The notes below the pieces were generated by a model, which made no database searches, was not told where the DNA came from, and was given only the letters and a program-made list of their open reading frames with translations. A stretch of DNA of 64,000 nt from Fibrobacterota bacterium. GTDB lineage: Bacteria > Fibrobacterota > Fibrobacteria > UBA5070. Location of the stretch: positions 25,756 through 89,755 of the forward strand of contig JADKBN010000030.1 of NCBI GenBank assembly GCA_016715065.1, written 5' to 3'. Positions 1-8,409 of this stretch are shown piece by piece (position 1 is the first letter of the stretch; each line of letters opens with the position of its first letter). The position numbers and the translations under genes were made by a program.

Positions 1-549
1 GGAAAGCGCGGTGCGATCCTTGGGGCACCAGTTCACGATGTATTTGCCGCGGTAGATCAGACCTTTTTCGTACAAGTGAACGAAGGCGGCGCGCACGGCG
101 CGGGACAAGCCCTCGTCCATCGTGAAGCGCAGACGGTCCCAGTCGCAGGAATTGCCCATGCGCTGGACTTGGCTCACAATGCGGGCCTCGTATTGGTTTT
201 TCCAAGCCCAGACCTGTTCCAAAAACGCCTCGCGACCCATCTCACGACGCTTTTTGCCTTCCTTGGCCAAGGCGCGTTCCACCACGTTCTGGGTGGCGAT
301 GCCGGCGTGGTCGGTGCCCGGCTGCCACAGGGCGCGACGGCCGCGCAGACGCTCGAACCGCACCAACACATCCTGGATGGTGTGGTTCAAAGCGTGGCCC
401 ATGTGCAGGGCACCCGTGACGTTGGGCGGCGGGATCACCACGGTGAAGGGTTTTCCATCACCTTTGGGCTGGAAAGAGCCATTCCCACGATGGAGGGCTT
501 CCCACTTTTTTTCGACGTCGATCGGCGAGTACTTGCTGTCCATGGTCAT
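1..549 (-). CDS. valS: Valyl-tRNA synthetase, N-terminal part (runs off the window)
   Basis: Reading the minus strand from 549 gives a protein with the class I synthetase HIGH-type signature in its ValS form (PPPNVTGALHMGHALN), followed by LWQPGTDHAGIATQ and NWCPKDRTALS, all typical of ValS. It charges tRNA-Val with valine in the cytoplasm. About 183 residues are present; the editing, KMSKS and anticodon-binding parts lie beyond base 1. Two in-frame ATG codons (549 and 543) are possible starts and neither has a strong Shine-Dalgarno, so the start is uncertain by two codons. It is divergent from the histidine kinase gene, with about 90 bp between them for both promoters. The identification is secure. 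Confidence 0.93.
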   Translation of the reverse strand, partial: MTMDSKYSPIDVEKKWEALHRGNGSFQPKGDGKPFTVVIPPPNVTGALHMGHALNHTIQDVLVRFERLRGRRALWQPGTDHAGIATQNVVERALAKEGKKRREMGREAFLEQVWAWKNQYEARIVSQVQRMGNSCDWDRLRFTMDEGLSRAVRAAFVHLYEKGLIYRGKYIVNWCPKDRTALS

Positions 550-639
550 AAGGAATGCCAATTTAGCCAATCTGTGGCCGGACTCTGGAAAAGAGGTCCC
601 TCGGACCGAAATCCGACCAAAATGGTAGCATTCCCTGCA

Positions 640-2691
640 ATGACACCATCGATGTCTGATTCATCCGATCGCCCTTCCCTCGAGCAAGGCATCATCCATC
701 AAGCGCTCGCGGAGTCCATGTCCGTAGGGGTGATTGTCCTCGACAAGACCGGCACGATCGTGTCGTGCAATCCGGCCGCGGAGCGGATTCTGGGCCTCAG
801 CCGCGACCAACTGACCGGCAGAGCCCTGACCGATCCGCGCTGGCGGTCGATCCATGAGGACGGAACCGACTTTCCCTGCTCGCAGATGCCCGCCATGCGC
901 ACCCTGGAGACCGCAATGGCCTTCCAAGGAGTGATCATGGGGGTGGACGACCCCCTCAGGCATCGTCGGATCTGGATTTCCATCGATTCCCAGCCAATGA
1001 AGGACCCATCCGGCCTTGGACTCATCGGAGTGGCCACCACTTTCACGGACATCACCTCCCTGCGGGAGAAAAGTCTGGCCATCGATCTGGAGCGGGAACG
1101 ACTATTGACCATCCTCGAGGCCACCCGGGCGGGAACTTGGGAATGGAACGTGCAGACCGGCAAAGTCACCTGCAACGCGCGTTGGGCGGAAATCATCGGT
1201 CACACCATGGAAGAGCTCGGCGAAACCACGCTGGAGACCTGGGTTGGACTGACCCATCCCGACGACTTGGCGGAAGCCTGGAGCCGACTGGAGCGTCACT
1301 TCGCAGGCGAGCTAGCATTCTACGATAGCGAATTTCGCATGCGACACAAGAATGGTCATTGGGTTTGGATCCGTGATCGAGGCAAGTTGATTTCCCGATC
1401 CGAGAATGGTCTCCCGTTGATGGTGATGGGAACGCACGCCGATATCACCGAGCGCAAGCTCGCCCAGGAAACCCTTCAAAGGAACATGCAGGAGCTCGAG
1501 AAATCCCACCGGCGCTCCGAGGAATTGGCCCGATCCGCTGAGGAGGCCAATCGCGCCAAAAGCGAATTTTTGGCCAACATGAGCCACGAGATCCGCACTC
1601 CCATGAACGGAGTGATCGGGATGACGGACCTGCTTATGGACACGGAACTCGACGCAACCCAGCGAGGATACGCCACCTTGGTGCGAAAGAGCGCGGACTC
1701 CCTGATGGAGATCGTCAACGACATCCTGGATATTTCCAAGATCGAAGCCGGCAAATTCTCGCTGGACCCGGTCGATTTCAGTCTGCGCACCCTGCTGGAG
1801 CCGTTTGTGCAGGAATACAAGTTGCGGGCCCGTTCCCAATCGCTCACGTTCCAATTGGAGATCCACCCGGACGTTCCCGATTCCATCCACCTCGATCCGG
1901 GTCGACTTCGACAAATTCTGATCAACCTCGTGGGCAACGCCCTGAAATTCACCTCGCAGGGCGGGGTCCATATCGCAGTCGCATGGCGCACCTCCCTCGC
2001 GGAAGGGCCGAGAATCGACTTCACGGTTCGGGACACCGGAATCGGAATCCCCCGGACCAAGATTCCGCTCCTGTTCCAGGTATTTTCGCAGTTGGATCCC
2101 TCCATCACCCGCAGTTACGGCGGCACGGGACTGGGATTGGCGATCTGCAAACAATTGGTGACCCTTATGGGCGGAGAAATTTCGTTAGAAAGCCAGGAAG
2201 GTTCCGGTTCGGCGTTTTCGTTTGCGGTCCCCTGCCAGGTCGCGAGGACATCCGCTGCAAATGTTCCCGCCGAGGGAAATTGGCGAAGCCGCCGTTTCCC
2301 AAATGCAAAACTTTTGCTGGCCGAAGACAATGCGGTCAACCAGCTGGTGGCCAAAGGGATCCTCGGAAAATTCGGCATCGTCCCCGACGTGGTCCCCGAT
2401 GGGCATCTGGCCCTCAGGACGCTTTCCGCAAACGCCTACGACCTGGTGCTGTTGGATATTCAGATGCCACTGTTGGATGGGTTCCAGATTGTCCAACAAT
2501 TGCGCACAACCCCTGGACCCAACCAGCGCGCGTGTGTGGTGGCGCTCACCGCGCAGGCGGGGGAGGAAGATCGCGAGAAATGTTTGGAAGCGGGCATGTC
2601 CGACTGCCTTTCCAAACCGATCCAACCCAAGGACCTGATGCGGGTGCTGGAGCGTTGGCTCCCCTTCACCGAGACAACAGTCACGCACTAG
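640..2691 (+). CDS. Hybrid sensor histidine kinase (PAS-PAS-HisKA-HATPase-REC)
   Basis: Cytoplasmic hybrid kinase of about 683 residues with no membrane segment. Order seen: PAS domain (about 15-125), second PAS/PAC domain (about 150-270, ending in a typical ADITERK segment), short coiled coil, HisKA with phospho-accepting His at about residue 316 (NMSHEIRTPMNG), HATPase_c with N box (LVGNALKF), G1 (DTGIGIP) and G2 (GGTGLGL), then a receiver domain with phospho-acceptor Asp at about residue 606 (LLDIQMP) and KP motif. It should sense an internal signal and phosphorylate its own receiver; no separate regulator gene is adjacent. The open frame continues upstream to base 76, but that part is antisense to valS and is not coding. 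ATG at 622, 640 and 652 are all possible starts; none has a clear ribosome site. Confidence 0.88.
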   Translation: MTPSMSDSSDRPSLEQGIIHQALAESMSVGVIVLDKTGTIVSCNPAAERILGLSRDQLTGRALTDPRWRSIHEDGTDFPCSQMPAMRTLETAMAFQGVIMGVDDPLRHRRIWISIDSQPMKDPSGLGLIGVATTFTDITSLREKSLAIDLERERLLTILEATRAGTWEWNVQTGKVTCNARWAEIIGHTMEELGETTLETWVGLTHPDDLAEAWSRLERHFAGELAFYDSEFRMRHKNGHWVWIRDRGKLISRSENGLPLMVMGTHADITERKLAQETLQRNMQELEKSHRRSEELARSAEEANRAKSEFLANMSHEIRTPMNGVIGMTDLLMDTELDATQRGYATLVRKSADSLMEIVNDILDISKIEAGKFSLDPVDFSLRTLLEPFVQEYKLRARSQSLTFQLEIHPDVPDSIHLDPGRLRQILINLVGNALKFTSQGGVHIAVAWRTSLAEGPRIDFTVRDTGIGIPRTKIPLLFQVFSQLDPSITRSYGGTGLGLAICKQLVTLMGGEISLESQEGSGSAFSFAVPCQVARTSAANVPAEGNWRSRRFPNAKLLLAEDNAVNQLVAKGILGKFGIVPDVVPDGHLALRTLSANAYDLVLLDIQMPLLDGFQIVQQLRTTPGPNQRACVVALTAQAGEEDREKCLEAGMSDCLSKPIQPKDLMRVLERWLPFTETTVTH

Positions 2692-2756
2692 ACTTGGCTC
2701 CTGGGATCGCTGGGCAAGCGAGTGAAAATTCCTGGTTCTGGGTTACTTTGGAAGCC

Positions 2757-5060
2757 ATGCCCGAACTTCAATTGCCCAACGCCGACGCTTCCGATTTCCG
2801 AAAACTCGCCGATCGTCTCCAGGCATTGGACATCGCCTACTACCGCGATGCCGCCCCCCAGGCCACCGACGCCGAATATGACCTGCTACGGGCCGAATAC
2901 GACCGTCTGTGCGATGCGGCCGGAATCCCGGAAGCCCAGCGATACACGCGTTCCGTGGGAGACGACCACGTCACGGGCTTTGAAACCGTGGTCCACGCGC
3001 AGAAGATGCTCTCGCTGGAAAAGGCCGCCACCCGGCCCGAGTTCCTGCCTCCCTCGGGAATCGACGAATCGGTGGCGTTGGTGCAAGCCGAACCCGGCTG
3101 GGAGAACGGATCTGCCTGGGGGCGCCTGCGGGCCTGGGCCGAGAGGATCTCCGAGTCGATCTCGATCTCGGTGGAAGATCTGGACCTGGTGGTCGAACCC
3201 AAGATCGACGGCATGTCGGTTTCGCTGGTGTACGAAGGCGGTCGCCTGGTCCGTGCGGTCACGCGCGGCGACGGCACGCGCGGCGACGTTGTCACCGCCC
3301 AGGTGGTGGCCTCGGGCGCGGCGCCGGTAACGATCGCGGAAACACGAAAGTTCGAGGTGCGCGGGGAACTGTACCTTCCCCTGGAAGCCTTCCGAGAACT
3401 GAATCAAAAATTGTCCTCCGCCGGCGAGAAGGAACTGGCCAATCCACGCAACGCCTGTGCCGGGCTCATGAAGCGAAAGGACGCGTCGAGCCTCGCAGGC
3501 ACCGGGATCCGGTCGTTTCTGTACTTCATCCCCGCTGGTGAACACCAGATGGACCTGCCCGCCTCCCAAGCCGATCGCCTGAAATGGCTCTCGGCTCTGG
3601 GGTTCCAAATCCATCCCGATCTCGCGACCTGCAAGGGCATCGATGCTGCCTACGAGCGATGCCGCACCTTCGTGGAGCGCCGCGATGGATTGGACCACGA
3701 AATCGACGGCATGGTGGTGAAGCTCGACGACACCTCGCTGCACGCCGAACTGGGCTCCACCGAACACCACCCCCGCTGGGGCATCGCCTACAAGTTCCCC
3801 CCCGAACGCAAACCCACGCTGCTGCGCGACATCTCCATCCAGGTGGGGCGCACCGGTGCACTGACTCCCGTTGCGGAACTGGATCCTGTGCAATTGGCCG
3901 GCACCACGGTATCGCGCGCCAGCCTGCACAACCGCACCCACCTGGAAAGGCTCGATGCCCGCATTGGCGACACGGTGCTGGTGCAGAAGGCAGGCGACAT
4001 CATCCCCCAGGTGGTGGGTGTGGATCTTTCAAAACGGCCTGCGGGCCTTGCTCCCTTCGCCTTTCCCATCGCGTGTCCGGAATGCGGCAGCGCCATCGAG
4101 AACCGTGGCCGAGGCCAGGATGAACATGGCCGGGAGATCGAGCTTTGGGCCTGCATCAATGCCGATTCCTGTCCACCGCAGGTGGAAGGAAGGCTTGAGC
4201 ATTTCGGGTGCCGGAAAGCATTGGACATCGAGGAAATGGGTGCGATCGTGGCTTCCGCCCTGGTGCGCAAAGGCTTGGTGCGCGAAGTCACCGATGTCTT
4301 TTCGCTGGAGCTGGCCACGTTGGGCCAACTCAACCTGGGCACGGACACCGAGCCCCGCACCTTTGGAGAGAAAAACGCCGCGCGCCTGTTGGAAGCCGCG
4401 CGCAAGGCCCGCACGGCGCCATTTTCCAGGTGGATCTATTCCTTGGGGATCCACGAAGTCGGAGACTCCGTGTCCAAGGCTCTGGCCACCTGCCACGCCA
4501 ACTTCACCGAACTGGCTACATCTCCCCTGCTGACAAAAATCGTGGAGCGCGCGGATCTGGAGGCGCGGCGCAAGGCGTTGGGCGCCCGCACGGAGCAAAA
4601 CAAGCTTCGCGACGAGGCGGCCAAGGCGGCTGGTAAGGCCGAGCAAGCCCAACTGAAAGAGCAGATCCAGACTCTGGATCGCGAGCTTTCCCAGGTTCCC
4701 TCCGAAGTCGGGCCCTCCGCGGCACGGAGCCTGTTGGAATTTTTCCGCACCCCACGCGGAGCGAAGATCCTGGCCGATCTTTCCGAGATCGGGATCTCCC
4801 CCGCCACCGAACAACGTCGTCCCACCGTAGGGCCGCTGTCGGGATGGGTGGTGGTGATCACCGGCACCTTGTCCAAGCCGCGCGAGGCGTTCAAGACCAT
4901 GCTGGAGGAGGCGGGCGCCAAGGTGACGGATTCCGTCAGCAAGAAGACCACCGCGCTGCTGGCAGGCTCCGAAGCCGGATCCAAGCTGGACAAAGCCAAG
5001 ACCCTGGGGGTGCGGGTTTTGGAGGAGTCCGAATTGGAGGGTCTATTGGACGGGAGGTAG
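2757..5060 (+). CDS. ligA: NAD+-dependent DNA ligase LigA
   Basis: Seals nicks in DNA with NAD+ during replication and repair. About 767 residues, longer than the usual 670. Seen in order: N-terminal Ia-type helices with a YYRDAAPQATDAEYD-like segment, adenylation domain with nucleotide-accepting Lys at about residue 149 (PKIDG), OB fold (GRTGALTPVA), four-Cys zinc finger (about 440-471, CPEC...CINADSC), helix-hairpin-helix region, and C-terminal BRCT domain (about 690-765). The extra length comes mainly from a charged, coiled-coil-like stretch of roughly 60 residues (about 595-655) inside the HhH region. The open frame extends upstream to 1983 within the kinase gene, but the LigA N-terminus begins at ATG 2757. 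Followed by REP-like hairpins. Confidence 0.95.
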   Translation: MPELQLPNADASDFRKLADRLQALDIAYYRDAAPQATDAEYDLLRAEYDRLCDAAGIPEAQRYTRSVGDDHVTGFETVVHAQKMLSLEKAATRPEFLPPSGIDESVALVQAEPGWENGSAWGRLRAWAERISESISISVEDLDLVVEPKIDGMSVSLVYEGGRLVRAVTRGDGTRGDVVTAQVVASGAAPVTIAETRKFEVRGELYLPLEAFRELNQKLSSAGEKELANPRNACAGLMKRKDASSLAGTGIRSFLYFIPAGEHQMDLPASQADRLKWLSALGFQIHPDLATCKGIDAAYERCRTFVERRDGLDHEIDGMVVKLDDTSLHAELGSTEHHPRWGIAYKFPPERKPTLLRDISIQVGRTGALTPVAELDPVQLAGTTVSRASLHNRTHLERLDARIGDTVLVQKAGDIIPQVVGVDLSKRPAGLAPFAFPIACPECGSAIENRGRGQDEHGREIELWACINADSCPPQVEGRLEHFGCRKALDIEEMGAIVASALVRKGLVREVTDVFSLELATLGQLNLGTDTEPRTFGEKNAARLLEAARKARTAPFSRWIYSLGIHEVGDSVSKALATCHANFTELATSPLLTKIVERADLEARRKALGARTEQNKLRDEAAKAAGKAEQAQLKEQIQTLDRELSQVPSEVGPSAARSLLEFFRTPRGAKILADLSEIGISPATEQRRPTVGPLSGWVVVITGTLSKPREAFKTMLEEAGAKVTDSVSKKTTALLAGSEAGSKLDKAKTLGVRVLEESELEGLLDGR

Positions 5061-5098
5061 AGCCGTCTTCGGCACGTCCACCCTTTCGCTGTACCGCT

Positions 5099-5140
5099 CG
5101 CCCTTCGAGACGGCCCTGCGGGCCTCCTCAGGACGAACGG
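5099..5140 (-). repeat. REP-like hairpin, copy 1
   Basis: One of six dispersed palindromic units. On its own strand it has left arm CCGTTCGTCCTGAGGAG, core stem GGCCC-GCA-GGGCC, and right arm CGTCTCGAAGGGCG. It lies just downstream of ligA, between two convergent genes, where it could end transcription from either side. Confidence 0.85.
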
Positions 5141-5170
5141 CTCCTATGTTCCCGGACATTTCCTGACTTT

Positions 5171-5219
5171 CCGTTCGTCCTGAGGAGGTGGCGCAGCCAC
5201 CGTCTCGAAGGGCGGACGG
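5171..5219 (+). repeat. REP-like hairpin, copy 2
   Basis: Same arms as the other copies, with core stem GTGGC-GCA-GCCAC. It is part of a local direct duplication: about 62 bp ending here recur with two substitutions about 81 bp downstream (copy 3). Confidence 0.88.
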
Positions 5220-5251
5220 CTTTTCTGGATTCCCGGGCATTTCTTGATTTT

Positions 5252-5300
5252 CCGTTCGTCCTGAGGAGGTGGCGCAGCCACCGTCTCGAAGGGCGGACGG
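5252..5300 (+). repeat. REP-like hairpin, copy 3
   Basis: Identical to copy 2 through the hairpin. It ends 10 bp before the stop codon of the minus-strand CDF transporter gene, so it sits where a terminator for that gene would be. Confidence 0.88.
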
Positions 5301-5310
5301 AAAGATCCGA

Positions 5311-6294
5311 TCAGCCTTCTTTGCGGTCCTTCCACTGGCTGTGGCGGGTCTCGCGCTCCTGATCGGGAAGCAGGCATCCGGATTTGCAAGGGGCTCCGCA
5401 GGCTCCGTCGCAGGCGTCCACGTGGATGTTGATCGTGCAGTGTTCCCAGTTGTCCAGAAGCATCCGCTTGAAACTCTTGCCGCGGTTGTGCCCGTCCAGG
5501 ACGGTGAGGTCCCAATCCACGGCCACATGGGCGTCGATGATCCGTTCCGGACCCGCCTTGCGGGTCTTGAGGTCGTGGAGGCTGCGGATGTCGCCACGGT
5601 CCAAGGCGGCTTTGTGGATGAAGGCGATTTCTTCTTCCGGCAGGGCCTCGTCCAAAAGTCCTCGAGTGGCCTGGGTGGTGAGCTCCCAGGCGGCGTGGAT
5701 GATCAACAACGCCACCGCGATGGCGCAGACCGGGTCCACCCAGGAAAGGTTCACCGAAGGGAAAACGAGTTTGCCGACCCAGATGATCACCAAGCCTGCC
5801 AAAACACCGACGGACGTCCAGACGTCTGTCTTCAGATGCATGGCGTCGGCGATCAAGGCCAAGGAATCGTATTTCTTGCCCACCCGCATGAGGTTGGTGG
5901 ATACCGCGACGTTGGCTGCCGCGGAAATGGCCATGATCAACATACCCCAGCCGGGGGCCTCCACCCCGCCACCCACGCGCAGCTTGTGCACCGCCTCGTA
6001 GATGATCCAGATGGCCGCCACGAAGATCAGCGCCCCTTCGATGGCCCCGGAGAGGTTCTCGTACTTGCCATGGCCGTAGGGGTGTTCTTTGTCGGCGGGC
6101 TGCCCCGATGCCCTGACGGCAAACCAAGCGATCACGGCCGCCAGAAGGTCCACCGCGCTATGGATGGCCTCGGAGATCACGGAAACAGACCCGATCGCGA
6201 GTCCGGCAACAAGTTTTCCGACCACCAACAAGGTGTTGGAGGCGACGGAAATCGCGGCCGCCATCGATTTCTCGCGATTTTGCTGTTGGTTCAC
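5311..6294 (-). CDS. Cation diffusion facilitator (CDF) family metal efflux transporter
   Basis: Inner-membrane proton/divalent cation antiporter, probably exporting zinc, iron or another divalent metal. 327 residues with about six membrane segments. Both metal-site signatures are visible: HxxxD in TM2 (EAIHSAVDLL) and HxxxD in TM5 (DAMHLKTDVW), plus the family motif HPYGHGKYE. After TM6 comes a cytoplasmic ferredoxin-like domain of the usual kind (IDAHVAVDWDLTVLDGH). The tail is unusual: a cysteine cluster CDGACGAPCKSGC near residues 295-310, absent from classic YiiP-type members, which may bind metal. The gene is convergent with ligA and stands alone; its 5' end faces the rubredoxin gene. 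Confidence 0.92.
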   Translation of the reverse strand: MNQQQNREKSMAAAISVASNTLLVVGKLVAGLAIGSVSVISEAIHSAVDLLAAVIAWFAVRASGQPADKEHPYGHGKYENLSGAIEGALIFVAAIWIIYEAVHKLRVGGGVEAPGWGMLIMAISAAANVAVSTNLMRVGKKYDSLALIADAMHLKTDVWTSVGVLAGLVIIWVGKLVFPSVNLSWVDPVCAIAVALLIIHAAWELTTQATRGLLDEALPEEEIAFIHKAALDRGDIRSLHDLKTRKAGPERIIDAHVAVDWDLTVLDGHNRGKSFKRMLLDNWEHCTINIHVDACDGACGAPCKSGCLLPDQERETRHSQWKDRKEG

Positions 6295-6340
6295 CGGTGA
6301 GCACCCTTTCGTGGTCGTCCGTGCAAAGTAATTTCAGTCC

Positions 6341-6556
6341 GTGTTCAACAGCTCGTCCGAACCTCCGGCGCACCCAGGCATTCCTGGCCATCGCAAATGG
6401 ATCTGTCGCATTTGCGGTTGGATCCTGGACGAATCCTTGGGCGACCCGGACCAGGGGATTTCTCCCCATACCCCCTTCGAGCTCTACCCTGCCGAGTGGC
6501 GCTGTCCGGAGTGCCGGGTGGGAAAGGGCGAGTTCGCCCCATTCCTGGACGGCTAG
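6341..6556 (+). CDS. Rubredoxin
   Basis: Small one-iron electron carrier of 71 residues. Two knuckles of Cys ligands are clear: CRICGWI and WRCPECRVG, separated by the usual acidic loop (DPDQGISPHTPFE). A rubredoxin normally passes electrons to oxygen- or peroxide-reducing partners or to other redox enzymes in anaerobes; no partner gene is adjacent here. The start is GTG at 6341; no ATG lies in frame before the first Cys. About 17 residues precede the rubredoxin core, so the true start may be slightly different. Convergent with the lipoprotein gene at 6558, leaving only one base between them. Confidence 0.92.
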   Translation: MFNSSSEPPAHPGIPGHRKWICRICGWILDESLGDPDQGISPHTPFELYPAEWRCPECRVGKGEFAPFLDG

Positions 6557-6557
6557 C

Positions 6558-7103
6558 TCAGCGGAGAACTTGCCGGACTCCCACGTGGAGGCCGGTGGAG
6601 TCCAAGGTTCCCCCGTTGGCTCCCGGCACTTGGAACAGCACATGCAATTGCGAGGAGTCCTTTGCCGTGTCGCCCAAGGCCCATTGCACCGCCACCGCGT
6701 TGGAATCGATCATGGTCCGCATCCAAGCGGTGATCAGGCCTTGTTGGTCCACCATGTTTCCACGGAGGGTGGCGTTCCAATCGATGCAACCGGAAACCGA
6801 TTCCAGGGCACCCCCATGCAGACGCATGGAGTCGCGGTAGCGGTTGGCGGAAGAATCCATGCTGTGCACGGAACGTTCCAAACGCTCCCTGACCGATGGG
6901 TCGGCTTGCGCGGAATCGAGCTTTCCGGTGATCCGCAGCCACTGAAGGGACAGACGTTCTTCCTCGGCGGTTTTCCCAACGGAATCCCGCAGCCCAAGCG
7001 GGGGGCAGGTCGGCTCCGGAGTTTTGCACGACTGGACCAGCCAAATACTGGCGATGCAGAAGGCGGCGGTGGCGATCGAACGAATCATGTTGGTTTTCCT
7101 CAT
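6558..7103 (-). CDS. Small lipoprotein, function unknown
   Basis: About 181 residues. The N-terminus (MRKTNMIRSIATAAFC) is a signal peptide ending in a lipobox WLVQSC, so the protein should be lipid-anchored after SPase II cleavage. The rest is hydrophilic with two further Cys residues and no family that I recognise. The frame extends upstream to 7157, but that part lacks a signal peptide and overlaps the next gene, so ATG 7103 (or the inner ATG at 7088) is preferred. It lies 7 bp downstream of the Omp85-like gene on the same strand, which suggests an operon and a joint role in the outer membrane. Confidence 0.65.
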   Translation of the reverse strand: MRKTNMIRSIATAAFCIASIWLVQSCKTPEPTCPPLGLRDSVGKTAEEERLSLQWLRITGKLDSAQADPSVRERLERSVHSMDSSANRYRDSMRLHGGALESVSGCIDWNATLRGNMVDQQGLITAWMRTMIDSNAVAVQWALGDTAKDSSQLHVLFQVPGANGGTLDSTGLHVGVRQVLR

Positions 7104-7110
7104 TATCGGA

Positions 7111-8364
7111 TCATCGGACCCGGAATCGTTGGGCCTGGGTCTTCTCGAACATCCCAAAGGAGAATGCGAAACCGGCGCCCTGCGCGGGGCTCCAGGTCAG
7201 GTTGGTGCGCAGCCTCTCCACGAACGGCACGATCGCGTCCAGTCCCGTGAACAAGCCGTATTGCGCCTCCAGCGGAGCCTCCCCCCAGGCGGAGGCGACA
7301 TCCACTCCTCCCACGGCCTGGAGGCCCACATACAAATTCTGTCCGACCACAAGGACCGGCTTCACCGGCATGAGAGTCCATCGGACTTCCATCGTGCCCA
7401 GATCCTCCGAAGGCGCCACCGCCCAGGCCCCCGGCAGGCCGCGTGCGCTGTTGGCACCGCCCACGACGTAGGTCTGCCACCGATCCATCCTCCCTTCGCG
7501 GTTCTCGAAGAGGTTGGCAAGATGCACCCCCCATCGCGCGCCCAAGGGCACCCACAGGCGGGTGTCCGAGAGAACCTGCCAGGCGTCCACCGGCCCCCCG
7601 AAGGGGTTTCCGGATTTTTCGAGGGTCAGTTCCTGGTAGATCCCCGAAGCGGTATTGGACGGATCGTCGCGCCCGTCGAACACCGTTCCACCTCGGAGAG
7701 AAGGGATCAGGTCCTGGCGACCTGACAGACAGATTCCGTCACGGTCGGAGCGGACATCCACGACCTTGGCCTCTCCCAGCAGGCGCAGGAACCGGTCGGT
7801 GGGACCCCACAGCCGCACGAACCCCGCGTGCGACAATTCCTGGTATCCCCGACCATCGTCCCAGCGTTCCGTTCGACCAGCCATGGCCTCCCATCCCAAG
7901 GCGAGGCTTCCGAACCTGGAGGCGGTGATGCTCGCCTGGTATTCCAGCGAATTGCCCACCAAGAACAGGAACTCCCCCGCGATCGCCCTGCCCAGAAGGT
8001 TCGGGCTCTTGAGGCCGGCCCCCAGGGAAAGGCCTTCCTCGTCGCTGAGGCGACCATTGGGCACTGGCAGAAACGTCGGAAGTTCGCGGAACGAAAACAC
8101 CAAGGTGTCCTGCGCCATGCGGGTCTCCACCGAAGCGAAGATCCCCAACGCCTTCAAGCGTCTGATATCTTCGTCGACGACCGGAAATTCCGTGCAGGGG
8201 CGGCTTTTGATCTCGGAGCGGACCACCTCGGGGCGTGTGGCGCGCAACCCTTCCAGGCGCAGTGCCGCGAACCCTTTGGGAAAGGATCGCTCCGGCTCGT
8301 TTTGGCAGGAATCCGGAGAGCCCGCAGCTGCGCGAAGGGCCAGCAGAAGAAAATGGACAAACAA
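7111..8364 (-). CDS. Omp85/BamA-superfamily outer-membrane protein with one POTRA-like domain
   Basis: About 417 residues with an N-terminal signal-like segment. Residues about 30-95 look like one POTRA domain (LRLEGLRATRPEVV...DIRRLKALGIFASVE...DTLVFSFRE). The remainder alternates as beta-barrel strands and carries GGANSARGLPG, the counterpart of the Omp85 surface-antigen motif (GGxxSxRGf). Full BamA has five POTRA domains, so this is a short relative of the two-partner/TamA/patatin-barrel kind. Role inferred: insertion or secretion of a surface protein. No ATG is in frame at the 5' end; TTG 8364 directly follows AGGAA, so the exact start is doubtful. Divergent from the Rrf2 gene. Confidence 0.72.
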   Translation of the reverse strand: MFVHFLLLALRAAAGSPDSCQNEPERSFPKGFAALRLEGLRATRPEVVRSEIKSRPCTEFPVVDEDIRRLKALGIFASVETRMAQDTLVFSFRELPTFLPVPNGRLSDEEGLSLGAGLKSPNLLGRAIAGEFLFLVGNSLEYQASITASRFGSLALGWEAMAGRTERWDDGRGYQELSHAGFVRLWGPTDRFLRLLGEAKVVDVRSDRDGICLSGRQDLIPSLRGGTVFDGRDDPSNTASGIYQELTLEKSGNPFGGPVDAWQVLSDTRLWVPLGARWGVHLANLFENREGRMDRWQTYVVGGANSARGLPGAWAVAPSEDLGTMEVRWTLMPVKPVLVVGQNLYVGLQAVGGVDVASAWGEAPLEAQYGLFTGLDAIVPFVERLRTNLTWSPAQGAGFAFSFGMFEKTQAQRFRVR

Positions 8365-8370
8365 TTCCTA

Positions 8371-8400
8371 TTGCCCCTGTATGGTGTGTAGGATTATATT
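8371..8400 (+). promoter_or_regulatory. Putative promoter of the Rrf2 gene (probably leaderless transcript)
   Basis: TTGCCC at 8371-8376 and TATATT at 8395-8400 are separated by 18 bp. The expected transcription start falls only a few bases before ATG 8410, and no Shine-Dalgarno is seen there, so the mRNA may be leaderless. Confidence 0.45.
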
Positions 8401-8409
8401 GATTCGCAT

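Noticed and set aside
76..639. Upstream extension of the histidine kinase reading frame
   Set aside because: It is antisense to valS, whose motifs on the minus strand are unmistakable; the translation resembles nothing.
1983..2756. Upstream extension of the ligA frame
   Set aside because: Lies within the kinase ATPase and receiver domains; LigA homology begins at ATG 2757.
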